A stretch of DNA of 64,000 nucleotides, taken from contig NC_056413.1 in assembly GCF_905147365.1 (NCBI RefSeq), positions 4,356,501 to 4,420,500 of the forward strand, written 5' to 3'. How positions within the stretch are numbered: the stretch's first letter is position 1; the number at the start of each line of letters is the position of its first letter. The notes beneath the pieces were generated by a model, which searched no databases, was not told the DNA's origin, and saw nothing but the letters and a program-made list of their open reading frames with translations. Below are positions 22,061 to 32,887 of this stretch, piece by piece. Source of the DNA: Aricia agestis (lineage: Eukaryota; Arthropoda; Insecta; Lepidoptera; Lycaenidae). Made by a program: the position numbers and the translations under genes.

Positions 22061-22352
22061 AAAATGGACTCTATCTTACAAGAATTTTGCGGCTCTTGGG
22101 TGACTTAATCATTTAAACGGTGTATTTGTATGCAAGAGATGTCCATCAAGTGATACAAAGCGGCTTTATTTCCAAAATAATATTAGTAATTGTTGTACAA
22201 TCAGTAAAATCAGCATAAAATAAATGTTTTAAAGGTTATTTTTGCATATTGGCACAATAGATGCAGTTACAAAAACCATATTAAAGAATCACTTTGTACG
22301 AAGCCCTTCTGACGCGAGTCAAAAGTTAAAAGGAACAAATTCGCTTAATCAT
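22061..22352. other. Intergenic, nothing recognised
   Basis: AT-rich with no ORF of interest. Confidence 0.35.
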
Positions 22353-22626
22353 CTTATATATAAAATTCTCGTGTCACAGTGTTAGTCCGCATACTCCTCC
22401 GAAACGGCTTTACTGATTTTAACCAAATAGTATATGCATATTCAGCAAAGAGAATGTTGATTATATAATAGTAAATTATTACAACGTCGAGACTGACGGC
22501 GACCATTGTTTGTGCGACGGGATAGCGATGGACGTTGCCACGGTGACATACTTATTTAGTCACTTCAATAAAATAATACGGGTGAAATACTTTATATGGC
22601 AAAGAAACGTTTGCCGGGACAGCTAG
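22353..22626 (+). repeat. Repeat family W copy
   Basis: It begins AAAATTCTCGTGTCACAGTG and ends TTTGCCGGGACAGCTAGT. An internally deleted copy lies at 36449-36607. The CTAGT end is compatible with a Helitron-like 3' terminus, but no hairpin was confirmed. Confidence 0.55.
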
Positions 22627-22647
22627 TAACTACTAAAATTATGGATA

Positions 22648-22693
22648 GTTACTACTAATTAGTATTTAGTACTAAATACTAATTAGTAGTAAC
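22648..22693. repeat. Perfect 46-bp palindrome
   Basis: GTTACTACTAATTAGTATTT plus AGT is followed without spacer by its exact reverse complement. It could extrude as a cruciform. It follows a family W repeat by about 20 bp. Confidence 0.93.
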
Positions 22694-23213
22694 TAGTATT
22701 TAGGAACATTCCCTTAAATCCTATCTTGACTGCAATTACCATGTTCTTCAATCCTTTCTAAAAAAGTCACTGATAATTGTATCAATTGAGTAATATCCCT
22801 AAACGAACTCCAACAAAAATAGTCATTATTATCGTCTCAACTCCAACATTATCTCGTACTTATAACTTTTCTTTGGCAGGTACTGCGTAATTTAAAGATT
22901 ATACCACTAATTACATCTTCTTTATCAATTTAAACTCGACTACTATATATCTAAGGTTTCAATTCGTTTGAGCAGGAACGCGGTTTAAGATGGCACCTAT
23001 TCAAGCCTGCGACCTCCTCTGAAATTTAATTAGAATTCTCGGGGTATTCCCTCATAAAGATTTGGAGATTAAAGACTTTTTGGCGGTATTTTAAATGTGA
23101 TTTTTATGGAATGAGGATGGGAATTTCACTTGAGGGAAAGTAATATGCGTCGTCATCATCACTATTATAGTGATTAGTGATGTATCAGCCCTCTAAAAAT
23201 TAAAAGGATATAT
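22694..23213. other. Intergenic, nothing recognised
   Basis: AT-rich with no ORF of interest and no clear repeat. Confidence 0.4.
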
Positions 23214-23570
23214 TTTTTTAACCGACTTCATTAAGCGACTTCAAAAAAGGAGGTTACCAATTCGACCCGTATGTATGTTATATTTCCGGAACTTCCCAGT
23301 TTACGTATATGTTGGTCTATATTAGCGTCTGAACAAATGTACCTAATTTCAAAAGTGTATGTATGTATGTATATTTTTATTTTTGTGTTCGCATATTTCC
23401 GGAACTGCAAGTCCGATTTAAGTGATTCTTTTTTATTGTACTACCTACTTACTGGTATTGTCTGCAAGTTTCATCAAAGTCGGCTTAGTAGTTTTGGAGA
23501 TAGGGAATTTTAATTCTTAGTTACGTGCAATTTTGAAGTCGGTTTTATCTTTTTAAAATACTATTATAAA
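23214..23570 (+). repeat. Repeat family P copy
   Basis: It runs from TTTTTTTAACCGACTTC to TTGAAGTCGGTTTTATC and TTTTTAAAATACTATTA. It is a near-complete copy and retains a TTCATTAAGCGAC microduplication near its start. Confidence 0.7.
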
Positions 23571-23835
23571 TTAAATCCTAATCAAATATTTTCAAAAGGC
23601 TCTACCCACTGCATGTTGACATAGTACCGGTTTGTTCGGGAACTAATCCGTCAAGAAGAACCGGCATGAAAAACTCGTACTGGGCTGCCTCTAAGTGTTT
23701 CCATAAAAAGTGGGTTTTTTTTTAAGAAAAAAATTGATCTTAATTTCAAAGATGTTACAAAAAATCAACGCACACAATTAATGTATCCTGTATTCACCAA
23801 CATGTAACCAAAAAAATCGCAAAAAAAAAAAAATC

Positions 23836-23933
23836 TTATAGCGCTGCTACATTTACTGTGAACTCTATCATATTTTAAGGAAACATTACACACCCTTAAG
23901 TAGTATCACTTTGTTTTGTCACACTCTGTATGT
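23836..23933. mobile_element. MITE M1, one arm only
   Basis: It contains AGCGCTGCTACATTTACTGTG and ends TGTTTTGTCACACTCTGTA. The left arm is degraded. Confidence 0.6.
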
Positions 23934-24627
23934 TGTATAAACTCTACAAACTTCTACAATAACATAGATGTAGCGTCAACATAATATAGACTGCTATAAT
24001 TTTAGTCCCATGATATCGACACTGGAAAGGAAAAGTCGCTGAAGCGCCATTTTGGTCATATAGAGTTATATATATATTTGGAATCAACAGATTTTTCTGC
24101 GTCGAATGATCGGGGTTTCAAAGCAATCAGAGTAATTTTGTGGTCAGTTAGCAAAATGAAAATTGGCATTATTTTATAAATGTTGTCACTGAACGACGCT
24201 CAAAACGGTCTTTTTTACATTAGCATTACATGTAGCTTAAGTTATTTTTCCATTACTTATTTGGAGCATGAATAACACTTAAGCGATTATTCCACTAGCT
24301 CGTATTGTTTACTATGGCGCATCAGCAATTTTTGCTTTCTCTCAAAAGTTAAGCTATGGTGGTTAAGCGAAAAGGTCCTCTGGTTATTTCAATAAAGATA
24401 TTGTTAAGTCAAAAGTGTCTACTGATAAGAGGAAAATGCTGCGTTTTAATCATTTTTACCTGTATATTTTTTTAGTTTATGTGATGTCAGATATTTTAAT
24501 CGAATATAGATAGCATTAATCGAAGTGACAATAGCGAAAATAATGCTAAATTCAAGACGTTATAAATGGACTTCAGAGATTTATTACTGTATCACCCAAG
24601 TAACAAAGTTCTCCTATAGTCCTTTGA

Positions 24628-24953
24628 GTGGAGAGCCATGTATTGGCACGAATGGGCCGGCTGGATGAAATGAAATGAAAAATATTGATTTCTAAGTAGG
24701 TTAACAAAGTTGCGCTGTGTTTCGCCGAGTGAGTGAGTTTATCGGAGGCCCAATCCCCTACCCTATTCTCTTACCTACCCTCGCCTATACCCTTCCCTTC
24801 CCATCCTTACCCTCCCCTATTACCCTATTCCCTCTTAAAAGGCCGGCAACGCACCTGCAGCTCTTCTGATGCTGCGAGTGTCCATGGGTGACGGAAGTTG
24901 CTTTCCATCAGGTGACCCGTTTGCTCGTTTGCCCCCTTATTTCATAAAAAAAA
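24628..24953 (+). mobile_element. SINE-A copy with altered head
   Basis: The head (GAGAGCCATGTATTGGCACG) is followed by unrelated ATGAAATGAAATGAAAAATA in place of the usual ACCGGAGAAATACC region. The pyrimidine block, shared LINE tail and oligo(A) are normal. Confidence 0.8.
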
Positions 24954-24969
24954 GATAGTCGGCAATTTT

Positions 24970-25072
24970 CTTCCGACGCCCATGGACTGCGAGTGTCCAT
25001 GGGCGACGGAAGTTGCTTTCCATCAGGTGACCCGTTGGCTCGTTTGCCCCCTTATTTCATAAAAAAAAAAAA
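24970..25072 (+). mobile_element. Extra SINE-A tail fused head-to-head
   Basis: CTTCCGACGCCCATGGACT (reverse tail sequence) runs directly into GCGAGTGTCCATGGGCGACG and a full tail with oligo(A). The result is a second SINE/LINE 3' tail placed just after the first, with a small palindrome at the junction. Confidence 0.75.
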
Positions 25073-25318
25073 CTTTGGACACTTATAGTTTTCAAGAAAC
25101 CTTTATATAGATATTAAGACTATAACAGCTTTCGAGTGCCCACAATAATACCAATTAGTATACTACTGCATAATTAATAATTAAAGTATAAGATTTATTT
25201 AATAATTATGCAGTTAACTTTCACTCAAAAATTTCTCTGACTATAATTTTCTTTGACTAAAAAAGTATAATAGGACTTAATTAATTATATAAGGTATAAC
25301 GTTGTTGTTTACCACGTA

Positions 25319-25781
25319 TTTTTAGGGTTCCGTATCCAAAGGGTAAAAACGGGACCCTATTACTGAGACTTCGATGTTTGTTTCCGTTCGTTCGTTCGTC
25401 CGTTTGTCCGTCTGTATCCAGGCTGTAACTCAAGAAAGGTAATAGCTAGAGAGTTGAAATTTTCACAGATTATGTATTACTGTTGCCGCTGTAAGAACAA
25501 GTACTAAAAACATAATAAATTGAATATTTAAGGGGGGCTCTCATACAAGAAACGTGATTTTTCAAACATTTTTTGCTCGGTATCAATGATGACAACAGGT
25601 AGGCAGGCAAAATTTTCACAAAAGCCTTAATTATATGTGTACTTTAATAATTTATAATAATATTTAAATAAAATAAAAATTCAAGGGGGGCTCCCATACA
25701 AAAAAAAACACAATTTTTGGCCTATTTTTGCTCTATAACGGTACGAAACCCTTCGTGCGTGAGTCTGACTCGCACTTGGCA
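25319..25781 (+). repeat. Repeat family R copy
   Basis: It starts TTTAGGGTTCCGTATCC and ends GAGTCTGACTCGCACTTGGC. It has a TTCGTTCGTTCG-like microsatellite and GGGGGGCTCTCATACA. It lacks the SINE-B found in the copies at 4.7 and 61.4 kb, so it gives a view of the uninterrupted family. Confidence 0.7.
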
Positions 25782-25825
25782 TTATTCTTTACTTTTTTTT
25801 TGAGAGAATAGTTACCAAATGACAG

Positions 25826-26075
25826 AGTCATGTACCGAAAGAAAATACGATCTTGGAGATAACAGAGAAGGAATCAAGTACTTCTTCTAAACCATCTTCA
25901 CCTGCAAGGATAAGTAAATGTCTACCTGTCTATGAAGAGTCAATTGATGAGATTTGTGGTAATGCTGAAATATTGTCACCGGAAAGATCTGTTAATAAAT
26001 CATCTACCCCTTCAAAACCATCGTCACCTAAGCATATTACGAAAAGCACTGTTAACGAATCAGTTGACGTTTAAT
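25826..26075 (+). pseudogene. Ser/Pro-rich coding remnant inside the 2.6-kb TIR element
   Basis: An open frame follows a possible acceptor (AAATGACAG at 25817-25825). It reads through SSTSSKPSSPARI, an acidic EESIDEICGNAE, SPERSVNKSS and TPSKPSSPKHITKS before TAA. The two Ser/Lys/Pro-rich blocks are related to each other. There is no recognised domain. Its position between TIRs suggests a linker segment of a lost transposase, but it could be an exon of a host gene. No in-frame ATG opens it. Confidence 0.35.
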
Positions 26076-26120
26076 ATAAGTACATATATATTATACGTCA
26101 AAAATTTCATTTGTTTTCAG

Positions 26121-26189
26121 GTCGCTAAGAAAAGAAACAGTCATTTAATTGAATTGCTTGTACTTAAGTATTCGATTACTACATTTTAA
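26121..26189 (+). other. Possible following exon (22 codons)
   Basis: It follows a strong acceptor, TTCATTTGTTTTCAG ending at 26120. It reads VAKKRNSHLIELLVLKYSIT then TF and a stop. If it belongs with the preceding segment, a donor near 26075 would be needed, and none is clear. Confidence 0.25.
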
Positions 26190-26630
26190 AATATCTTAAA
26201 ACACTTTAGCTAATTTAACCAGGTCATGTTGGTTCATTTTGGACGTTAAGAATAAAGTACCAGCTGATAAGAGACAATAATGGATGGTAAGCAAAAATCA
26301 CTGTTAAGAAATATATGAAGTGATGGTAATTCAGCAAAAATAAACTTTTCTTTTTTGGAGGTTAGCGACTTTTCCAGGTTCTAAATTTTTAAAGTTAGTA
26401 CTGATATTCGCTGAAGCGCCACTTATCTTCCAAACTAATGCGATATGAGATTGGATATTAGCTTTAAAAAATGAACACAAAATCATCCATCCAATAGGTT
26501 TTGGAATTTCCAAAATCGGTCAATAGATTGTAAAGATATGAATTTTTTTCCAAAAATTAAAACTTTAAAACGCTCTCTCCTAAAGTTGCCTATATGGAGG
26601 TTAGCGACTTTTCCTTTCCAGTGTCGATAT

Positions 26631-27242
26631 TGTGTGCAATCAGTAATAAAATAATTGACCTTTATTAAGCTTTGGCATACAAACTTTCTTTGACATTCAA
26701 ATTAATTAATGGAAATAATTTCTGGGATTGTTTTATAAAGGCGTATATATTGACCTTTGAAAAATTAACTTACTTTCCTAAGTCTGATCCTGATAATGTA
26801 ACTTTGATGAGTATGAACCTAATTCCTTGATGTTACAATTTTGACGTTTAGACTTATAAAACCATAAAGTTATACCTAGCGGAATAGAGCAACAATCTCG
26901 AGCTGTCAAACGAAACCGAAATTGGTTTTCATCTGTGTGTAAAATATTTGTACGTATACACTTACACAAGCATGATTGAACATGAATTCTATGAGATTGA
27001 ATTGTCAACATGCGGCACGCGTGCCGACTGGACGTCAAAAAAAGAGTGCTGCTGTCATGTATCACACGTCTCTTTTTACCACGCAGTGTTACTGATAGTG
27101 ACATCTCTCTTGCTCAGGTCTTTGTTTCTCTATTCTGCTAGGTATATTAACTTTATGTTTAAAACGAAGTATTTTTATAGCAATTCCGGTAAAATTCTTC
27201 CACAAAATATACGATAGCGTATAATTGTTGAAGAAGAGTATT
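26631..27242. other. Intergenic, nothing recognised
   Basis: AT-rich. Overlapping short frames on both strands at 26778-27217 have no domain. No repeat match was seen. Confidence 0.4.
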
Positions 27243-27540
27243 TTTAACCGATTTCCAAAAAGGAGGAGGTTATATGTTCGGCTGTGGTTTTTTTTTTTTG
27301 TGTATGTTCAACGATTACTCCGCCGTTTGTGAACCGATTTTCTAAATTTTTGTTTTGTTGTATTAGATTTCACTTCAATTTGGTACCATGTTCACAAAAG
27401 TGGTGACTTGATGATGGAATCCATGAGTAATCGAGGGAACTCCTCGAAATTTATATGGAAACATATGGTGATTTTGGTTTTATAAGAAGCATCCTAAGCA
27501 TATGCTACCAAAACGCAAGATTTTGCACCGAGGTATACTA
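27243..27540 (+). repeat. Divergent family P-like repeat
   Basis: It begins AACCGATTTCCAAAAAGGAGG and includes a GATTACTCCGCCGTTTGTGA motif. It is related to family P only at the end, so it may be a sister family. Confidence 0.5.
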
Positions 27541-27775
27541 TGGTTCCGAAGATACTAAGAGAACTCCGGATTCCTTATAAATACAAGTTCGCGGGTTTAG
27601 GCGCTGTTTAAAGAACTGAAAGCATATGCTACTATGCAAATTACATTCATCATCATCATCATCATCATTACCACGTCTCACATACTCCAGAGCGTAAGGC
27701 ACACATATGACATTACTTTGAGAAGTAAGCTGCTTCGATAATACAAGTAAGTACATGCATGTCTCCGAGGGATAT
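27541..27775. other. Intergenic spacer with (ATC)n microsatellite
   Basis: A CATCATCATCATCATCATCA run lies at about 27650-27668. No gene. Confidence 0.5.
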
Positions 27776-28109
27776 ACGTGGGAGAGCCATGCTTCTGCAC
27801 GAATGGGCCAGCTCGACCGAAGAAATACCACGTTCTCACAGAAAACCGGCGTGAAACAGCGCTTGCGCTGTGTTTCGCCGAGTGAGTGAGTTTACCGGAG
27901 GCCCAATCCCCTACCCTATTCCCTTCCCTACCCTCCCCTATTCCCTTCCCTTCCCTTCCCTTCCCATCCTTACCCTCCCCTATTACTCTGTTTCCTTTTA
28001 AAAGGCCGGCAACGCACTTGCAGCTCTTCTGATGCTGCGAGTGTCCATGGGCGACGGAAGTTGCTTTCCATCAGGTGACCCGTTTGCTCATTTGCCCCCA
28101 TATTTCATG
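27776..28109 (+). mobile_element. SINE-A copy
   Basis: Full-length copy without a preserved oligo(A) end. The sequence stops at CCCATATTTCATG. It has an expanded CCCTTCCC block. Confidence 0.85.
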
Positions 28110-28309
28110 TGGCCGCTTGGAAGTTGAAGCGTTCGAGACCGGTTTCCTGCACGATATAATTTGTTGCTAATAGTTTGTGTATTCTCAAAACACTCGAAAT
28201 ATTTCGTGTAAAGATCGCTCGAGTCATACAACTTACAAGTGCTAGGGACCGGTAGATATCCGAATTCGTACACAAATTCATCCTCCTATTGGTAGATATG
28301 TAGCAAAGT

Positions 28310-28370
28310 AGTTGTCAAATCCTACTATTATAAAGGCGAAAGTTTGTTTGGATGTATGGATGTATGGATG
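28310..28370 (+). repeat. Left half of a dispersed repeat interrupted by the LTR element
   Basis: CTACTATTATAAAGGCGAAAG and GTTTGGATGTATGGATG run up to the left LTR. After the right LTR the same repeat resumes at 33658 (GATGTATGGATGTTTGTTAC), so the retrotransposon landed inside it. Confidence 0.7.
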
Positions 28371-28879
28371 TGTAGCGGACTTGGGTAGAGCTCAGAGTAA
28401 AACACACGGTGAAGGTGGTAATGACAATGAACGATTTATTAGCGATTCTCACGGCTTATATACAAAATCACAAAAATTGTTTCGAACGGCGAACGTCAGG
28501 GAGCGCTGCAGTCGTCGTCCGGTTTGCGCATGCGCCGACCGAGGATATAAATATTCCCGGCGCACGCGCTGCACCTCAGTTCGATGCTGGCAGGTCGACG
28601 GACGGGTTCTACGTCACGGCTGCTCTGTAGAGTAGGACAGCACGATACTCAACGCGCATGCGCGGTCCCCACATAATATGAATATGCGGCGACGCACGCG
28701 CGGAGCCTCAGTGCAGCGCTCGCTGGGTAGCGGAGTGGTCATGCGGCGCGTCGCTTCGCCATGCGGGAACGAGATAGCGCTATGCGCGGCTCTGCGTTCT
28801 TATAAGAATGGTAGCGCGCGCGCGGCGCTCAGTGTAGCGCTCGCAGGCCGGCGCGCTGGTCATGTGGGACGCCTCCATA
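28371..28879 (-). repeat. 3' LTR of gypsy-type element (left in the window)
   Basis: About 509 bp, running TGTAGCGGACTTGGG to GGACGCCTCCATA on the plus strand. It differs from the right LTR at only three visible positions apart from the MITE insertion there. On the coding (minus) strand it has an AATAAA at 28435-28440 and a TATAAGAAC-type box near 28800. A purine-rich tract (reverse complement of CTCCCCCTCAAG) lies just inside at about 28883-28895. It is strongly GC/CpG-rich. Confidence 0.9.
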
Positions 28880-28889
28880 TCACTCCCCC

Positions 28890-30850
28890 TCAAGAGAAGC
28901 GTACGTTTCGTTTGACGACACGACCGCTTCTCGTTATATATGGATGATGCGTAGGTGCAGGTGTTGCCGTTGTCTTCGTCTGGTCGCAGGTGCTAGTTTC
29001 TTCGCTGACGATGTATGCCGGCTTGAGTCGGTCTAAGGACACGACAGTTGTACGTAGGGGCAGTTGAATTTTGAAGTACTTGTCGTAGCGCTTAAGTACC
29101 TCAAACGGCCCGTCGTAAGGCGGTGATAGCGGTGCCCTCACCGCGTCGTTGCGCACGAAGATGTGTGTGCAGGTGGCCAGGTCCTCGTAAACGAACGGCC
29201 GCAGGTTAGTTGCGGGCGTGCGCTGCGTTGCCGGCAAAAGAGAGGCCATGGTGCGAGTGAGACGGCGCACCAACTCTGCGTCGCTGATGGTTGTATCCTT
29301 GTCTGGCACTACAAAGTCGGCGGGAACACGGAGAGTTGATCCGTAGGTCATGAGTGCCGGGCTGAGGTTATTGTCCTGCCGTATTGCTGTACGGAGGCCC
29401 AGCAGCACTGTCGGCAGGTCTTCCGTCCAGCTTGTGGTCGCGCCTCTTGCCATGAGCGCGGCTTTCATGGTGCGGTGCCATCGCTCTACTTGCCCATTTG
29501 ACTGCGGATGGTAAGCTGTTGTGCGCAGTCTAGTAATGCCGAACCTCTTCATGAGCGCATTAAACAGAGAGGACTCAAATTGTCGTCCTTGGTCCGTTGT
29601 GATGCGCAGTGCACAGCCGAACCGCACAATCCAATTGTTGTAGAGCGCTTGAGCGACGATCTCGGCTGTTATGTCGCGTACTGGGATCGCTTCTGGCCAC
29701 TTAGTACAGCGATCGATGATAGTGACACAGTAGCGACAGTCGTTTGACAGTCGGAGAGGGCCGACTATGTCAATATGGATATGATCGAAGCGCTGTGACG
29801 GCGGGAACTTTTCTAGTGGCGTCGCGACGTGTCGATGTACTTTAGCGCGCTGACAACTTAAACACGCTCTGGCCCACTGTCCGACTTCTTTGTTCATCGA
29901 CGGCCAGAAAAACTTGCTCGACATCAGTTTTCTTGTCATTCTGACACCCGGGTGACACAGCTCGTGTTGCGCTTTGAAGGCAGCATAACGGTATGTCTTC
30001 GGTAGATAGGGTCGCGGCGTCGATGTTGATAACTCGCACGTTATTGAGCGAGTCAAGCCAGGCAAAGTTATTTCGCCGAACTTCAGATTATTTTGCGCCT
30101 GCAGCTTTTTTAACTCCTCGTCTTTGTTTTGGTCGTTGCTCAGTTGCGTGTAGTCTATTGTAGTAGGGCACTCTATCTCCTCAATGCGAGAGAGTGCGTC
30201 GGCGACAGTGTTCTCCTCTCCCTTAACGTACACGATCCTCGTACAAAACTGACTGTTAAAGTGCAACTGTCTCTCACGTTTCGGTGTGTCACTGTTGCTC
30301 GGAGATTTTGTTAAGGCGTAGGCGAGCGGTTTGTGGTCGGTGTACACTACGACTTCGCAACCTTCGATTACGTTTCGAAAGTGCTTTACAGCTGCGTAGA
30401 TAGCGAGTAACTCGCGGTCGTACACGCTGTAGCGTCTCTGCGTCTCGCTCATCGACTTCGAGAAAAAGGAGAGCGGCTTCCAAACTCCGTCGACTTTCTG
30501 TTGTAAAACAGCGCCAAGGCTGTAATCTGAAGCGTCGGTCATGATGGCGAGGGGACTGTCGGCAACTGGATGACTGAGGACGGCGGCTTCTGAAACGCTT
30601 TGTCGGCATTTTTCAAAGGCCTCTTCTGCTTGCGGAGTCCAGTTGATCGGAGTTTTGTCGTTTCGCTTCTTGTTGTGCAAGTATTTGTTTAGCTCTACTT
30701 GCAACTCGGCTTGTAGAGGTAAGCAGCTGCGATAAAAGTTTATCATGCCGAGGAAACGACGTAGCTCGATGATGGTCTTCGGCTTCGGATAAGTAGCTAT
30801 TGCCTTGATGCGATCTTCGCTGGGTTTAATACCATCTGCGGAAACTTTTT
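28890..30850 (-). pseudogene. pol: pol part 2: RNase H and integrase
   Basis: The frame opens at VSADGIKPSEDRIKAI, the RT connection region. RNase H follows, with TDASDYSLGAVL, the DRELLAIYAAVKHFR block and YTDHKPLAYAL. Integrase has the zinc module (HELCHPG, then CLSCQ), the first catalytic Asp in HIDIVGPL, the second in TTDQGRQF and the Glu in NGQVERWHR, so the DDE triad is intact. The C-terminus carries the DGPFEVLKR-type module and ends in a short basic tail. It is separated from RT by a frameshifting deletion at about 30,850, so it would not be made as a polyprotein here. There is no in-frame ATG at its start. Confidence 0.9.
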
Positions 30851-32013
30851 CCCGAACTCGCACTTCTCGATGTTCAGTGTGACGCCATTTTGATCTAGGC
30901 GCTCTAGGACTTGGCGGAGAAGCTTCTTGTGGCTGTCTTCATCTTCTGCGAAGATCAAGAGGTCATCCACAAAAGAGAAGCATCCGTCTATACCTCTGAG
31001 TATTTGATGCATGAACCGCTGGAAGGTTTGGCTTGCATTTCGGAGGCCAAACGTCATGCAGTTAAATTCAAACAAGCCAAAGGGGGTAATAATGGCTGTT
31101 TTCTCTGCGTCTTCCTTGGAGATGGGTATCCAAAAGTAGGCCATTTTTAAGTCGAGCTTCGAGAATAACTTCTTGCCGTGCAGCTTGTAAGTGAAGTCTT
31201 GTATACGCGGTATGGGATAGCGATCGGGTAGAGTGACCGCATTAAGTCGCCTGTAGTCTCCACATACGCGTAATGTTCCGTCCTTTTTCTTCACGACGTG
31301 TAGAGGGCTTGCCCACGGACTCTTAGACGGCTTGCAGATTCCCATCTCCATCATACGCTCGAACTCTAGCTGCGCGGTCTTGTATTTGTCCGGTGGTAGA
31401 GGTCGTGCTCGAGCGAAAAGCGGTGGCCCAGTTGTTTCAATATGATGAACGACATCGTGTTTGCTCGGCTGCTTCAGTGACATTGGCCGGAGGACGTTCG
31501 GGAACAACTTGAGGATGTCGTGGTAAGCTTGGTCGCTGCTCACGACGTGCACGGACTCGATATCGGTAACGACTTTCACGGCGTTGACGGATAAGTCGGT
31601 TACTTTGTCGACCAGTCTCTTCGTGTGAAGATCGACGAGTAGTTTGTAGTGGTGTAGAAAATCGGCGCCCAGAATCGATGTTTTGATGTCGGCCACTACA
31701 AACGTCCATCGAAAACTTCGACGGAGTCCAAGGTTGAGCTTTATAGTTTCTTCTCCGTAGGTTTTGATCGGTGTGTTGTTCGCTGCATACAATTTGTATG
31801 TCTCCTCGGTGCGCTTCTTTTTTCTAAGTTGTGTGGCGGCGAGCACGGAGATGTCGGCGCCTGTGTCCACGAGGAAACGTTCTCGGGTGTCGCGATCGAA
31901 GACACAGAGGCGATGACTAGTGCGGGAGACACCGACGTCCGCCACGGTCGGTGTCCGAGTTAGTTTCCCGAACTCTTCTTGTTTCTGCGGCGACACGGGG
32001 ACACGCAGTTTTT
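30840..32013 (-). pseudogene. pol: pol part 1: protease and reverse transcriptase
   Basis: Aspartic protease motif FLVDTGADISVL near the N-terminus, then RT with YPIPRIQDF, FSKLDLKMAYF (motif A Asp), MTFGLRNASQTFQRFM and FVDDLLIFAED (the catalytic DD pair). The frame lies at -1 to gag and overlaps its end by about 50 nt, the layout used for -1 frameshift expression. A TAAAAAC heptamer sits at 32008-32014 just where the pol frame opens, though it is not a canonical slippery site. After IEKCEFGKK the frame is lost. Compared with other gypsy RTs several codons normally found before VSADGIKP are missing, so a small deletion rather than a point indel is likely. Confidence 0.9.
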
Positions 32014-32844
32014 AGCTCTATCTCCGAAGGTGTAGTGGTAATAACATTCCCACGAGTCTTCCTGTCCCGGCCTTGGACCACGCCGCCTTGAATGCGAGCG
32101 TGATCGCGGTCTTGAGAATGAGCGGCGACGGTTGCGATAGTGTGACCGTCCGCGACGTAACTCGGCGACTTCCAGCGTGAGCTTCTCGATTTGTCTCGCT
32201 AGGGTTTCCATGTAGGAAGGTTCTGAAGCTGACGAGGTTGACGGCGCTGGTGCGGGGCACGTTGCTGTGACGGCAGCAACGCTGGGAACTTCTGCGTACT
32301 CCACCATTTTGTCCGCCATTGCCGCTAGAGTTTCTAGCGACGACTCTTTGTTGATGGAGAGTATGACGCGAACTTGCGCGGGAAGGCGGTTCATCCATTC
32401 GATCCGGAGTCCTTCGTCTGTTATCATGCCGCTTGCGAGCTCCTTCATTTTTCGCATGAGTTGCGACGGCTTCAAGTCTCCCAATTCTAGGCCGCTGACG
32501 AGTTTCTGGAAGTTTTTTACGTCTGATGTGTCGTATGTCTCTAGTAGACGCTGCTTCACCTTTTCATATTTCTTGCTGGCTGTCGGATCGTAGAGAATGT
32601 CCGTAATGTGCTCTAGATCGGTTTGCTGCAGTTGTTGGAGCAGGTAACGATATTTTTGGTCGTCAGACGTCTTCAGGGGGTCGACGACGGCTTCAAAATG
32701 TAGAAACCAGGCGCGCGGATGTTGTCTCCAAAATGGCAGCATTCTGGATTGCACAGAGACTGCGCTGATGTCACTGACGAGACCCTCAGGGACTTCAGAA
32801 GTGATCTTCATCTGTGGCTGAGTGCTTGCTCCTTGTTCGGCCAT
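31960..32844 (-). CDS. gag: gag polyprotein of the gypsy-type element
   Basis: 294 residues from the ATG at 32844 (MAEQGASTQP). The upstream part of the frame lies in the LTR and leader and opens only with GTG, so it was left out. The capsid-like part includes FWRQHPRAWFLHFEAVV and QRLLETYDTSDVKNFQKLV, typical of retrotransposon gag of this group. An Arg/Ser-rich basic stretch precedes a single Cys/His cluster (CYYHYTFGDRAKNC, then SPC) at the C-terminus, the nucleocapsid-like part. No internal stop or frameshift was seen. Gag packages the element RNA in cytoplasmic particles. Confidence 0.88.
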   Translation of the reverse strand: MAEQGASTQPQMKITSEVPEGLVSDISAVSVQSRMLPFWRQHPRAWFLHFEAVVDPLKTSDDQKYRYLLQQLQQTDLEHITDILYDPTASKKYEKVKQRLLETYDTSDVKNFQKLVSGLELGDLKPSQLMRKMKELASGMITDEGLRIEWMNRLPAQVRVILSINKESSLETLAAMADKMVEYAEVPSVAAVTATCPAPAPSTSSASEPSYMETLARQIEKLTLEVAELRRGRSHYRNRRRSFSRPRSRSHSRRRGPRPGQEDSWECYYHYTFGDRAKNCVSPCRRRNKKSSGN

Positions 32845-32887
32845 AGTTTTCTCCTGCAGCGATTTCTTCAGCGTCGGGGTTACCAGA

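Larger units (their letters stand above)
24013..26630. mobile_element. 2.6-kb DNA transposon-like element with perfect 28-bp TIRs
   Basis: The left end 24013-24040 (ATATCGACACTGGAAAGG then AAAAGTCGCT) and right end 26603-26630 are exact reverse complements. The outermost TA on each side could be a TA target duplication. Inside are a SINE-A insertion (24628-25072), a family R copy (25319-25781) and two small exon-like coding segments (25826-26075 and 26121-26189). Without the insertions the element would be about 1.7 kb. Subterminal motifs TTAGCGACTTTTCC and TCGCTGAAGCGCCA recur internally at about 26354-26425. The superfamily was not recognised. Confidence 0.7.

Noticed and set aside
27538..27831. 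Protein with an Asp run on the minus strand
   Set aside because: The Asp run is the (ATC)n microsatellite, and the rest overlaps the start of a SINE-A.
28370..28880. CpG island promoter of a host gene
   Set aside because: The GC-rich block is the LTR of the gypsy element and recurs at 32.9-33.7 kb.
32267..32593. Plus-strand frame in the 32.3-kb region
   Set aside because: It is the antisense of gag.
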